DNA from: Pseudoduganella buxea
GTDB taxonomy: Bacteria > Pseudomonadota > Gammaproteobacteria > Burkholderiales > Burkholderiaceae_D
Direction: 5' to 3'
NCBI RefSeq assembly: GCF_009720835.1
Contig: NZ_WNKZ01000066.1
Span: 1 to 36,881, forward strand
DNA: 36,881 nt
The notes below the pieces were generated by a model, which had not been told where the DNA came from, searched no databases, and worked only from the letters and a program-made list of their open reading frames with translations. Positions 9,092 through 17,421 of this stretch are shown in pieces (position 1 is the stretch's first letter; each line of letters starts with the position of its first letter). The position numbers and the translations under genes are program-made.

Positions 9092-11173
9092 GTGTTGACT
9101 GTGCTGATGGCCACCCGTAACGGCGCCCGAACGCTGCCGAAGGTATTGACAGGCTATTGCGCGCTGATGGCGCCGCCCGGCGGCTATCGCCTGATCGTCG
9201 TCGACAACGGCAGCACCGACGCCACCCGCGCCATCGTCGAGTCGTTCGCGGCCCGGTTGCCGCTCACCTACCTGTTCGAACCCCGCGCCGGCAAGAACGT
9301 GGCGCTCAACAGCGCGCTGGGCCTGGCGCTGGCGGTGCCGGAAACGGACCTGCTGGTATTCACCGACGACGATGCCACCCCGGTGCCCCACTGGCTGACG
9401 GAACTGGCCCGCGCGGCGGCCGAACAACCCGACTACGCCCTGTTCGGCGGCGCCATCGTGCCGGACTGGGAAGCGCCGCCGGCCGACTGGGTCACGCGTC
9501 TGGTGCCGCTGGGCCTGACCTTCGGCATCACGGGGCCGGACCTGCCCGAAGGCCCCATCTTCGCAGGCCTGATCTGGGGCGCCAACATGGCCGTGCGCCG
9601 CCGCGTGTTCGATACCGGCTACCGCTTCGACGAAACGGTGGGCCCGAACGGCGGCGCCTATGCGATGGGCAGCGAAACGCAACTGACGCGCATGCTGGCC
9701 GACCATGGCGAGAAGTCCTGGTTCTGCCCGGCCGCGCTGGTGGCCCACTTCATCCGCGCCCACCAGCTGACCGAGGCCTCGGTGGTGCAGCGGGCCTGGC
9801 GCTTCGGGCGCGGCAAGTTCCGCCAGGACCGGCGCGGCCCCTACCCTTACCTGTTCGGCGTGCCCCGCTGGATGTTTACCCGCTACGCGCTCGAGATGCT
9901 GCGCTGGACCCGCGCCACCCTGCGCGGTGACGGCGATGCCCGCTTCCTCAGCCGCTGGGAGATGGCCTACCTGCGCGGCTACGTGCACGAAGCCTGGCGC
10001 GGCGGCCCCGGCCCGGCCACGCGGCGCGTGCTGATCACCAGCTTCTCCGGCGCGCTGGGCGGCATGGAGCTGCGCATGGCGCAGGAAGCGCGCATCCTGA
10101 ACGCAGCCGGCTGCCCGGCCACGCTGGCGCCATCCGACTTCCCCGGCAGCGCCACGTGGCGCCAGGCCCTGCGCCAGGAAGGCCTGGATACGGGCCGCAT
10201 CAACCTGCCGCCCGTGTTCGAGCAGTGGCGCTGGCACCGGCTGAACCGCTGGCGCGCCAGCCTGACCGGCCCCGCGCAGATGCGCCGTCACGCGCCCGAC
10301 CTGGTGCACGTGGCCTTCTGCTGGACGACCTACGGCCTGTCGGCCCTGTACGTGGCGCAGCGCTGCGGCCTGCCCACCATTATCAGCGTCCACAATGCCT
10401 TCCCGAAGCAGCAGCTGAGTGCCTGGCACCAGCCCGTGGCACGCCAGGCCTTCAGCAGCGTCAAGGGCGTGTATGCCGTTTCCGAATCGGCGCTGCAGCA
10501 CTTCCTGGCCCTGTACCGCGACCTGATCCCGCAGGAAGCCCGCCTGGCCGTGATCCCGAACTCGGTCGACACGGAACGCTTCCAGCCATCGGCCACGCGC
10601 CGTGCGGCGGCACGCGCGGCCTGGGGCGTGCCGGAAGAGGGCCTGGTGCTGGGCTGCGTGGCGCGCCTGGCGGACCAGAAGCAGCCGGCCGCATTGGTGT
10701 CGCTGTTCGCGGCCCTGCAGGCGCGGTTCCCGCAGCTGTACCTGGTGCTGGTCGGCACCGGCCCGCTGGAGCCGGACCTGCGCGCCGACGTGCGCCGCCG
10801 CGGCCTGGAACACCGGGTCGTCTTCGCCGGCTTCCAGGAGCGGGTCGAGACGCTGATTCCCGGCATGGACCTGCATATCCTGATGAGCCGCAACGAAGGC
10901 TTCGGCATCGCCACCATCGAAGCCATGGCCTGCGGCGTGCCGGCGGTGGGCACCAACGTGCCCGGCACGGCCGACGTGCTGGCCGGCGCGCCGGGCGGCC
11001 TCTTGATCGCACCTAACGACGAAGCCCAGGCGGTGGCCGACGTGGCCGCGCTATTGCGCGACCCGGCGCGGCGCGCGGCCATGGGCGTGGCGGGCCGCCA
11101 GGACGTCATCGAACGCTTCAGCGAAGGGAAAGTAGCCGAACTGGTGCGCGCCTTCTACCGCGGCATCGTCTGA
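9092..11173 (+). CDS. fused GT2-GT4 glycosyltransferase
   Basis: A 693-residue protein with two glycosyltransferase modules. The N-terminal part (about 1-310) is a GT-A family 2 domain: it opens LTVLMATRNGARTL and has VVDNGSTD and the metal-binding stretch FTDDDA. The second part (about 315-690) is a GT-B family 4 domain: SVHNAFP, VIPNSVDTERF, a sugar-nucleotide region with LVGTGPLEPDL, and the E-x7-E style motif in NEGFGIATIEAMACGVPAV. It could add two successive sugars in the cytoplasm. The frame extends to a TTG at 9074, but AAGGAG at 9080-9085 sits six bases before the GTG at 9092, so that start was chosen. The 3' end overlaps the convergent GNAT-like gene by 19 bases. Acceptor and donors are unknown. 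Confidence 0.88.
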   Translation: MLTVLMATRNGARTLPKVLTGYCALMAPPGGYRLIVVDNGSTDATRAIVESFAARLPLTYLFEPRAGKNVALNSALGLALAVPETDLLVFTDDDATPVPHWLTELARAAAEQPDYALFGGAIVPDWEAPPADWVTRLVPLGLTFGITGPDLPEGPIFAGLIWGANMAVRRRVFDTGYRFDETVGPNGGAYAMGSETQLTRMLADHGEKSWFCPAALVAHFIRAHQLTEASVVQRAWRFGRGKFRQDRRGPYPYLFGVPRWMFTRYALEMLRWTRATLRGDGDARFLSRWEMAYLRGYVHEAWRGGPGPATRRVLITSFSGALGGMELRMAQEARILNAAGCPATLAPSDFPGSATWRQALRQEGLDTGRINLPPVFEQWRWHRLNRWRASLTGPAQMRRHAPDLVHVAFCWTTYGLSALYVAQRCGLPTIISVHNAFPKQQLSAWHQPVARQAFSSVKGVYAVSESALQHFLALYRDLIPQEARLAVIPNSVDTERFQPSATRRAAARAAWGVPEEGLVLGCVARLADQKQPAALVSLFAALQARFPQLYLVLVGTGPLEPDLRADVRRRGLEHRVVFAGFQERVETLIPGMDLHILMSRNEGFGIATIEAMACGVPAVGTNVPGTADVLAGAPGGLLIAPNDEAQAVADVAALLRDPARRAAMGVAGRQDVIERFSEGKVAELVRAFYRGIV

Positions 11174-11874
11174 GCGGCGGGCGCCGGCAGCGGCGCCGTG
11201 TCGAACACCAGGCGCGGCGCATCGGCCGCGCGCCACGACAGGTGCAGGTAGGGCGCCTGCGTGATGAAGCTTACCTGCACGGGGCCTGCGCAAACGAAGA
11301 CGGCACCGGCCATGCGCACGGTGCCCAGCCGCGCATGGGCGTTGCGCGACGCGACGTTGAACGACGAGATGCGGCTGCAGGTCCAGCGCACGGCGCGCGC
11401 GCGCAGCAGCGTATTGGCCTCGTCCCACAGGCGCAGGTAGGTCGGCCCCAGGCGAAACTCGGGCGCCACGTAGACATCGAAATCCCACACCGAATCGCTC
11501 GAGGCCAGCCGGAAATCGGCGCGCACCTCGTCCTCGCGGTAGCCCCGGTGCAGCAGCCACAAAAAGCCGGCCAGCTGCTCGCCCTTCCACGCCTGCAAGG
11601 TGAAGGCTCCCTGTTCGAAGCGGTCGGCGACCACATGGGCCGGGCGCGGATAGTCGAGCGGCACGCCACCCTGCTCCGTCACCAGCCGCACGTCGATGGC
11701 CTTGCCACGCCCGCGCGCCAGCTCGTTCGCCGCGATGGGCTGGGCCACGAACTCGTATTTGTACAGGCGGATGCCGACCGGACGCAGTGCCAGGCCGAGG
11801 AAGTAGAATGCCGCGTCCCACCAGCCCAGCTGCCTGACGTTCTGCCGCAGCTTTTGCGTCAGCGCCGCCAGCAT
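11155..11874 (-). CDS. GNAT-like acyltransferase, probable
   Basis: A 239-residue protein whose ATG overlaps the stop codon of the upstream glycosyltransferase (TGATG), a sign of translational coupling. The pattern VYVAPEFRLGPTYLRLWDEA followed by SSFNVASRNAHARLGTVRMA resembles the C-terminal half of the GNAT fold, where a new loop and an 'N...LG' segment close the acyl-CoA site. An N-terminal piece with a hydrophobic stretch (AAFYFLGLALRP) may touch the membrane. In this setting it could acylate a sugar or a precursor, but neither substrate nor acyl donor is evident. The same frame stays open upstream as far as 12537, but there it is only the shadow of the glycosyltransferase gene. The family call is moderate. 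Confidence 0.65.
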   Translation of the reverse strand: MLAALTQKLRQNVRQLGWWDAAFYFLGLALRPVGIRLYKYEFVAQPIAANELARGRGKAIDVRLVTEQGGVPLDYPRPAHVVADRFEQGAFTLQAWKGEQLAGFLWLLHRGYREDEVRADFRLASSDSVWDFDVYVAPEFRLGPTYLRLWDEANTLLRARAVRWTCSRISSFNVASRNAHARLGTVRMAGAVFVCAGPVQVSFITQAPYLHLSWRAADAPRLVFDTAPLPAPAAQTMPR

Positions 11875-12803
11875 CAGGCGAAGGTGCGCAGCAGCCAGCG
11901 CAGGGTCTGCAGGCGGAAGTCGAAGGTCAGCGCCTCGGCCAGGTTGGCGCGCTGTTCCAGCGCCGTGATGCGCGGACGCGAAGCCATGCGCACGAAGAAG
12001 CGCGCCAGCATGCTGCGGTAGCGCCGGTTCTCCGCCTTGTCGAACAGGTGGCACTGGCGGAAGTAATTCTCCTTGTGGAAGGCCAGCGTCTCGCGCGTCA
12101 GCAGCTCGCTGTCGGTAGTCAATGCGTCGTCGTGATGCCGGTACAGGGCCACCGTGCGGTCCAGGTAGCCGATGCGCGCCGTTTCGGCAAAGCGGTACCA
12201 CAGCGAGATATCGTCGACGATGCGGTAGCGGATGTCGAAGCGCTTGTCGGCGAAGACGGCGCGGCGACAGACGATGGTCTGCGTGCTCATCCCCGTGTGC
12301 ACGCCGGCCATGCAGCCCCAGAAATTGCGGCAGGCGTACAGCTTCTCTTCCAGCGGCACCAGGTAGTCGCGTGCCTTGTCGGCGAAGCCCTTCTGCGCCA
12401 GGTAGCCGGACTGCTGCGACAGCGCCGTGCCGAAGGGCTGGAAGTCGGCGAACAGGATGTCCAGCTCGGGATGGCGGCGCAGCACGTCGGTGGCCAGCGC
12501 CAGCTTGTCCGGCTGCAGGATGTCGTCCTGGTCGCAAAAGGAGATGAACTCGCCCTGGGCCAGCGCCAGCCCGACATTCTTCGGCAGCGCGGGCCCGCCG
12601 GAGTTAATCGCCGTCGACACCACACGCAACCGCGCATCGCGCGCCGCATAGCTTTCGGCGATGGCCAGCGAGGCGTCGCGCGAGGAATCGTTGACGACGA
12701 TCAGTTCGAGATCCGTGCAGGTCTGCGCCAGGATGCTGTCGATGGCGTCCGCCAGATAGGTTGCGCCGTTATACACCGGCATGATGATGGAATGGAGTGG
12801 CAT
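11874..12803 (-). CDS. family 2 glycosyltransferase
   Basis: A 309-residue GT-A enzyme. The N-terminus HSIIMPVYNGATYLADAI, the VVNDSSRD stretch and the metal-binding FCDQDD are standard GT2 signatures; a later IVDDISLWYRFAET segment matches the acceptor-side region of the family. No membrane helices are apparent, so it is likely cytoplasmic and adds one sugar to the lipid-linked repeat. It starts 11 bases after the flippase gene and its stop overlaps the start of the GNAT-like gene, so the three form one tight operon. The sugar donor cannot be inferred. Confidence 0.9.
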   Translation of the reverse strand: MPLHSIIMPVYNGATYLADAIDSILAQTCTDLELIVVNDSSRDASLAIAESYAARDARLRVVSTAINSGGPALPKNVGLALAQGEFISFCDQDDILQPDKLALATDVLRRHPELDILFADFQPFGTALSQQSGYLAQKGFADKARDYLVPLEEKLYACRNFWGCMAGVHTGMSTQTIVCRRAVFADKRFDIRYRIVDDISLWYRFAETARIGYLDRTVALYRHHDDALTTDSELLTRETLAFHKENYFRQCHLFDKAENRRYRSMLARFFVRMASRPRITALEQRANLAEALTFDFRLQTLRWLLRTFA

Positions 12804-12814
12804 GATATGGGGTC

Positions 12815-14278
12815 CTAGCGGCGCGCCGGTTTCAAGGCCAGGCGATGCGACAGCTGGCGCGAAGCGTTGATCAGTTCAGCTTTCATCTGGTGGTTCAGCA
12901 GCACGATGCCGGCCAGCCAGCCCACAAGCGCGGCACCGCCCGCGGCGGCCAGCACGACGGCCGGCGCCGCGCTGGCCAGGCTCGGCACCAGCATCAGCAG
13001 GGCCGGCGGCAAGGCCGCGAACAAGGTCACGCCGGCGCTGCGGCCCAGGGCCGCGCACAGTTCGACCAGGCCCAGCCCCGTCAGCATGACGAGGCCCCGG
13101 TAGATCAGTATCGAGCGCAGGATAGTCGTGACGGCGATGCTCCAGGCGATGGCCTCCAGCCCGAACGGCGCGGCCACGGCGATGCCGATCACGCGCAGGG
13201 GCACGCTGACCGCTTCGAGCCGGGCGCGCAGGCGCACATGGCCCATCGCCACGAACAGGTCGCGTGCGGGGCCGAACAGGGAAAACAGCGCGATGGACAG
13301 GCACATGATGCGCACCAGCGGTGCCGAGGCATCCCACTGGTCGCCGTACAGCAGCCGGATCAGCGGGAAGGTCAGCACTGCCAGCACGGCATAGAAGGGC
13401 CAGGACAGGCCGGCCATGTAGCCAACCATGCGCAGATAGACCTGCTTCATGTCGCGGCCGTCGCGCGAATGGGCCGCGAACAGGGGCAGGATCACGGGCG
13501 TGACGGCTTTCGTGATCAGCATGTTGAAGATGTTCAGCACGGCCTGGGCCTTGCCGAACAGGCCCACCGCTTCCACGTTCAGCACCTTCCCGATGATCAT
13601 GTCCGGCGCGGCCACGCCCACTTCGTCCAGCACGTTCGAGCCGGTGGCATAGGCGCCGAACGAGAGCAGCCGGCGCACGCCGGCGAAGCCGGGCAGCCAG
13701 GGCATCTCGGCGGGGCGGAACAGCAGGCTGACGGCCACCGTCGCCACGCTGCCGGCCACGGCGGCCCAGGCCAGGCTCAGGTAGCCGTAGCCCAGCTTGA
13801 CGAGGATGACGCACACCGCCAGGTTGGCCAGCGCGTTGGCGACATTGATCCAGTAGATGGCGCCGAAGCGCATGTGCCGGCGCAGCACGGGCAGGGTGAT
13901 CGAGCCGAATGGAATCAGGAGGCAGTTCAGCGCCAGGATGCGCAGCACCTGGCCCACGCCCGGCTCGCCGTAGAAGGCGGCGATGGGATTGCTGCACAGC
14001 GCCAGCAGGCCGGCCATGGTCCACGCGATCGCCAGGGTCAGGGTGTAGGCGGCGCGGATGCGTTCAGCGGTGAGCTCGCGTTCCTGGATCAGGTATTGGC
14101 CGATGCCGAAGTCGCGGATCAGCTGCGTGACGCCGACGACGACGGCGCCAATCGAGAAGATGCCCACCTGCGCGGGCGTCAACAGGCGCGCCATGATCAT
14201 GCTGCTGACGATGCCGATGACGAGCACCGTGTACTTCTCGGCGAAGGAAATCAGCAGGGACAGTTTGGTCGCGTTCAC
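12815..14278 (-). CDS. Wzx-type oligosaccharide flippase
   Basis: A hydrophobic protein of about 487 residues with 12 or more likely membrane segments and an opening typical of the polysaccharide transporter family (LSLLISFAEKYTVLVIGIVSSMIMARLLTPAQVGIFSIG). Family members move lipid-linked repeat units across the inner membrane. It heads a three-gene operon with a GT2 and a GNAT-like gene. The start is uncertain: the frame runs to 14323, but the family-like N-terminus begins at the GTG at 14278 (NATKLSLLISFAEKY), only weakly supported by a GAAAG upstream. A perfect inverted repeat lies about 46 bases upstream of this start. Confidence 0.88.
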   Translation of the reverse strand: MNATKLSLLISFAEKYTVLVIGIVSSMIMARLLTPAQVGIFSIGAVVVGVTQLIRDFGIGQYLIQERELTAERIRAAYTLTLAIAWTMAGLLALCSNPIAAFYGEPGVGQVLRILALNCLLIPFGSITLPVLRRHMRFGAIYWINVANALANLAVCVILVKLGYGYLSLAWAAVAGSVATVAVSLLFRPAEMPWLPGFAGVRRLLSFGAYATGSNVLDEVGVAAPDMIIGKVLNVEAVGLFGKAQAVLNIFNMLITKAVTPVILPLFAAHSRDGRDMKQVYLRMVGYMAGLSWPFYAVLAVLTFPLIRLLYGDQWDASAPLVRIMCLSIALFSLFGPARDLFVAMGHVRLRARLEAVSVPLRVIGIAVAAPFGLEAIAWSIAVTTILRSILIYRGLVMLTGLGLVELCAALGRSAGVTLFAALPPALLMLVPSLASAAPAVVLAAAGGAALVGWLAGIVLLNHQMKAELINASRQLSHRLALKPARR

Positions 14279-14291
14279 ATTTCGCTTTCGT

Positions 14292-14329
14292 GGCACCGGA
14301 CGCGAGCGGCACCCCAACGGCACCGGACG
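14292..14329. repeat. 11-base direct repeat upstream of the flippase
   Basis: GGCACCGGACG occurs at 14292-14302 and again at 14319-14329, 27 bases apart start to start. The second copy runs into the left arm of the inverted repeat at 14324. Its position just before the flippase start suggests regulation or a remnant of a small duplication; I cannot tell which. Confidence 0.5.
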
Positions 14330-14359
14330 AGAATGTTATTGTAGCAACATTCTCGTCCG
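14324..14359. repeat. perfect 14-base inverted repeat
   Basis: CGGACGAGAATGTT (14324-14337) and its exact reverse complement (14346-14359) are separated by an eight-base loop. It lies between the 3' end of the methyltransferase gene and the start of the flippase gene, both on the minus strand. As RNA it would form a long stable hairpin. No U-tract follows on the minus strand, so it is not a textbook terminator; attenuator, processing site or operator are alternatives. Confidence 0.75.
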
Positions 14360-14391
14360 CATTTTCGAGATTTTACAAGCCTTGACCGGGA

Positions 14392-15198
14392 TCAGGCCGC
14401 CCGTGTGACCGATTCCGCCACGGCCGCCGCGGCGGGCCGCTGCAACACGGCGCAGCCCTTCTCGCAATTGCGCGTCGAGACTTGCAGGTCGGCGAACGCG
14501 TCGCGCCAGCGCTGCACCGCTTCCTGCTCGTCCGGCCGCGCCGCGTCGTCCAGGAACACGGCGCCGCCCGGTGCCAGCCGTGGCAGCAGCACGGGACCGG
14601 CCGGGTAGCGCGCCAGCCGGCCGACGGCCTGTGGCGGCCCGTCGATGACGAGCATGTCGATCTGCGGCAGCGCCGGCAGCACGCTGGCCCGGTACCACGT
14701 GTAGGGCACGTTGCCGACGTCGAGCGGCTCGAGCGGCGCATCGAGCACCACCGCCCATTCGGACAGGCCGTGGCGCGCCAGCAGCTCGCGCGTCAGCTGG
14801 GCGTAATGGGGATCGTGTTCCAGGCTGTACACCTTGCCGCGCCCGTTCAGTTGCAGGGTGCGGGCCAGCACCACCGTCGACGTGCCGCTGCTGCATTCGA
14901 CGACGATGCCGGGACGGGCCTCGCGCGCATGGCGCGCCAGTTCGATGAGGAAATCGGGCGACGCGGCCCAGCCCCGCGTGGGCGGCAGGCTCTTGTCCAG
15001 CTTCAGTTCTATATACAGCCCGTGCAAGGCTTCGAGCTGGCGGAACTGGCGGTTGCCGCCCTGTTCCAGCGTATCGCGCAGCTCATACAGCATCAGGTGG
15101 GCAGCGCGCACCTTGTGCAGTGAGTACGCGGCGATCAGCAGGGTCGCCAGCAACAGGATGGCCAGCAGTGCCAGCCCCAACGCAACAGAAACGGTCAT
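14392..15198 (-). CDS. membrane-anchored class I methyltransferase
   Basis: A 268-residue protein with one N-terminal membrane helix (about 4-26), then a short helical linker and a Rossmann-like domain. The segment GIVVECSSGTSTVVLARTL resembles SAM-binding motif I of class I methyltransferases; VYSLEHDP would supply the ribose-binding acidic residue and DMLVIDGPP resembles the later core strand. This suggests O-methylation of a sugar or lipid-linked intermediate at the membrane, an inference from fold and context. The frame is open to 15276, but GGGGAGGA five bases before the ATG at 15198 decides the start. It is divergent from the GT4 gene at 15303. Confidence 0.78.
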   Translation of the reverse strand: MTVSVALGLALLAILLLATLLIAAYSLHKVRAAHLMLYELRDTLEQGGNRQFRQLEALHGLYIELKLDKSLPPTRGWAASPDFLIELARHAREARPGIVVECSSGTSTVVLARTLQLNGRGKVYSLEHDPHYAQLTRELLARHGLSEWAVVLDAPLEPLDVGNVPYTWYRASVLPALPQIDMLVIDGPPQAVGRLARYPAGPVLLPRLAPGGAVFLDDAARPDEQEAVQRWRDAFADLQVSTRNCEKGCAVLQRPAAAAVAESVTRAA

Positions 15199-15240
15199 CG
15201 CGGTCCTCCCCGGTATCGGGGCAGAATACCACCATGCTTG

Positions 15241-15269
15241 TTGTAAAGATAACCCCATGTTGCTAAGAT
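15241..15269 (+). promoter_or_regulatory. possible sigma-70 promoter for the GT4 gene
   Basis: TTGTAA (15241-15246) and TAAGAT (15264-15269) are 17 bases apart in the short divergent gap, 34 bases before the ATG at 15303. Spacing is ideal and the boxes are fair matches. It was found by eye and not scored against a background. Confidence 0.4.
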
Positions 15270-15302
15270 GACTCACTTTGACCCTGCCCCCGTGAGCGAT
15301 CG

Positions 15303-16400
15303 ATGACCCAGGCGCCGCTGCGCATTGCGATGCTGTCCTACCCGATGCTGTACCAGCGTACCGGCGGCCTGCAGGTGCAGATCAACGAGACCATAGCCGC
15401 GCTGCGCGAACTGGGCGCGGACGCACGCCTGGCCGCACCGGAACGCGAATCGCTGGCCGACTACGACATCGTCCACGTCTTCGGCGCCATCAACGGCAAC
15501 CACCGCATCGTCGAAACAGGCCGCAGCCTGGGCTGCGGTGTCGTATTGTCGCCACTGATCCGGCCCTCATGGACCCGCTTCACGGGCCGGCGCGAACGCT
15601 GGCTGGACCGCATCGTCAGCCGCCTGACCGGCTGGCACCTGCAAACCAGCTATGCGCAGATCAACGCAGGCCTGCAACTGGCGCACAAGCTCGTCGCGCT
15701 GGGCGAGACGGAACGCCAGTCGATCACCGCCGCCTTCGGCATCGCCGAGCGCCGCGTGACCGTCATCGAGAACGGCGTCACGCAGCGCTTCTTCGACGCC
15801 ACCCCGGAAGCCTTCCGCACCCGCTTCGGCATCGAGGGCCCGTTCGTGCTGAACGTGGCGGCCGTCAATCCGCACAAGAACCAGCTGGCCCTGGCGCGCG
15901 CCCTGCAAGGCAGCGGCACGCCGCTGGTGCTGATCGGCGAATGCCTCAGCGAGCACCGCGACTACCTGGCCGAAGTCAGCGCCGCGGCGGACGTGCGCTA
16001 CCTGGGCCGCCTGCCCTACGACGATCCGGCCCTGCCCTCGGCCTATGCCGCCGCCACCGTGTTCGCGCTGCCCAGCGAAAGCGAGGTGATGCCCCTGTCC
16101 GTGATGGAAGCGCTGGCGGCCGGCACCCCGGCCGTGATGACGGATGCCCATTCGATGGCCCTGCCCGATGCCGCCGCCGTCGTCCAGGAACACGCCCCAC
16201 ATGACGTGGCGCGCCTGCGCCGCTTGCTGACGGCCGCGCTGGCGCAACCGGCACCGCCGGCACGATGCCGCCAGGCCGTGGCGCACCTGCGCTGGAGCGT
16301 CGTGGCCGAGCAGTTGATGGCCGTGTATCACGAGGTGCTGGCCGAATCGGGCGCTGGCCGCAACCGCCCGGTTGTCCTGCCCCGGCGCGGCGCCGCCTGA
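15303..16400 (+). CDS. family 4 glycosyltransferase
   Basis: A 365-residue GT-B enzyme. It starts RIAMLSYPMLYQRTGGLQVQ, with the glycine-rich N-terminal loop of GT4 enzymes, and continues with VIENGVTQRFF, NVAAVNPHKNQLALARAL and the donor-binding motif ESEVMPLSVMEALAAGTPAV. It would use a nucleotide sugar to extend the repeat unit in the cytoplasm. The ATG at 15303 has only a weak upstream purine stretch. It is divergent from the methyltransferase gene and followed at once by a terminator-like hairpin. Acceptor and donor unknown. Confidence 0.9.
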   Translation: MTQAPLRIAMLSYPMLYQRTGGLQVQINETIAALRELGADARLAAPERESLADYDIVHVFGAINGNHRIVETGRSLGCGVVLSPLIRPSWTRFTGRRERWLDRIVSRLTGWHLQTSYAQINAGLQLAHKLVALGETERQSITAAFGIAERRVTVIENGVTQRFFDATPEAFRTRFGIEGPFVLNVAAVNPHKNQLALARALQGSGTPLVLIGECLSEHRDYLAEVSAAADVRYLGRLPYDDPALPSAYAAATVFALPSESEVMPLSVMEALAAGTPAVMTDAHSMALPDAAAVVQEHAPHDVARLRRLLTAALAQPAPPARCRQAVAHLRWSVVAEQLMAVYHEVLAESGAGRNRPVVLPRRGAA

Positions 16401-16405
16401 ATCCG

Positions 16406-16427
16406 GGCCGCCACCGCGGCCTTTTTT
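16406..16427 (+). terminator. intrinsic terminator after the GT4 gene
   Basis: GGCCGC (16406-16411) and GCGGCC (16416-16421) form a six-base GC stem with a four-base loop, followed by six Ts (16422-16427). It begins six bases after the GT4 stop codon and ends 19 bases before the next start, so it may stop or attenuate transcription into the protease gene. Confidence 0.75.
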
Positions 16428-16446
16428 CCATCCTTCGTTACCCTAC

Positions 16447-17334
16447 ATGACACCACTCCTGATCGTGCTCGCCGCCCTGCTGGCCCTGGCCGTCGTTTCA
16501 CTGTGGCTGCCGCCGCTGCCCGCCATCGCATCGCCCCGCCGCATCCCCGCGTGGGCCGTTGGCCTGGGCGCCGCGCTGGCCGTTGCCGTCGCCGCTCGCG
16601 CCGTCACCGCGACCGGCCTCGCCGTCGTGCTGCTGCTGGTCGCCTTGTGCGCGGCATACCAACGCAGCGCCTCGGTATGGCTGCGCGTGCTGCTGTTCGC
16701 CGCCATCTTCATCGTCGCGCTGGCGATGGCGCTGCACAAGGCGCCCGGCTTCCACAATCCGCTGCTGGTGACGGACATCCGCACCAGCGCGCTGGCAGCG
16801 CCGGTCACGCAATACCTCAATATCGACAAGGCCACCGCCGGCATCATCCTGCTGGCCTTCTTCGGCGCGCCCGCGCGCACTCGCGCCGAATGGTGCGCCG
16901 CACTGCGGATGTGGCCCGTGATGGTGGTTACGCCCGTTGCCGTTCTCGGCTGCGCCCTGCTGGCCGGCGTGGTGGTGTGGGACCTGAAGCTGCCGGCGCA
17001 CACGCCGCTGTTCCTGCTGTCGAACCTTCTGGTGACGTGCATGGCCGAGGAAGCATTCTTCCGGGGCTTCATCCAGGGCCGCCTGCTCGAAGGCCTGCGG
17101 GGCAAGCGCCATGGCGTGGTACTGGCGATCGGCGTGACGTCGGTCCTGTTCGGCATCGCCCACCTGGGCGGCGGCGTGCCGATGATCGTGCTGGCCACGA
17201 TGGCCGGCGTCGGCTACGGCATCGCGGCGTGGCGCAGCGGGCGCATCGAAGCGGCCATCCTGACCCACTTCACCGTCAACGCGCTGCGCTTCGTGCTGGT
17301 GACGGGGCCCGTACTGGTGCGCACGACGGCCTGA
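16447..17334 (+). CDS. CPBP (CAAX/Abi-type) intramembrane protease
   Basis: A 295-residue membrane protein with about eight hydrophobic segments. The active-site pattern is complete: E201-E202-x3-R206 (AEEAFFRGF), H239 (FGIAHLGGG) and H274 with N278 (HFTVN). The family are glutamate proteases acting within the membrane. CPBP proteins are recurrent partners in exosortase/EPS loci, which fits this position, though no substrate is established. The frame is open to 16372, but the hydrophobic N-terminus begins at the ATG at 16447. It follows a terminator-like hairpin, so it may have its own weak promoter or depend on read-through. Confidence 0.88.
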   Translation: MTPLLIVLAALLALAVVSLWLPPLPAIASPRRIPAWAVGLGAALAVAVAARAVTATGLAVVLLLVALCAAYQRSASVWLRVLLFAAIFIVALAMALHKAPGFHNPLLVTDIRTSALAAPVTQYLNIDKATAGIILLAFFGAPARTRAEWCAALRMWPVMVVTPVAVLGCALLAGVVVWDLKLPAHTPLFLLSNLLVTCMAEEAFFRGFIQGRLLEGLRGKRHGVVLAIGVTSVLFGIAHLGGGVPMIVLATMAGVGYGIAAWRSGRIEAAILTHFTVNALRFVLVTGPVLVRTTA

Positions 17335-17367
17335 CATACGGACCAGATACAACAGACGTGACGAAGC

Positions 17368-17391
17368 ACGCCGGCCCTTGCGGGGCGGCGT
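17368..17391. terminator. hairpin between convergent genes
   Basis: ACGCCGGCCC (17368-17377) pairs with GGGGCGGCGT (17382-17391) over ten bases with one G-G mismatch and a four-base loop. It sits 34 bases after the protease stop and 31 bases after the end of the convergent small gene, a natural place for a bidirectional stop. No T-tract follows on either side, so the call is tentative. Confidence 0.4.
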
Positions 17392-17421
17392 GAATACTGC
17401 CGTGCCGTCGTGATCCCGAGC

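Noticed and set aside
8933..10876. 647-codon open frame on the minus strand opposite the GT2-GT4 gene
   Set aside because: No recognisable motifs, biased low-complexity composition (Gln, Arg, His, Gly) typical of antisense frames in GC-rich DNA, and it lies opposite a gene with clear motifs.
11875..12537. Upstream extension of the GNAT-like frame
   Set aside because: It overlaps the GT2 gene completely in another frame and has Arg/Pro/His-rich shadow composition; the coupled ATG at 11874 is the sensible start.
12845..14344. 499-codon plus-strand frame opposite the flippase
   Set aside because: Antisense shadow, highly Gln/His/Asp-rich, no membrane or domain features.
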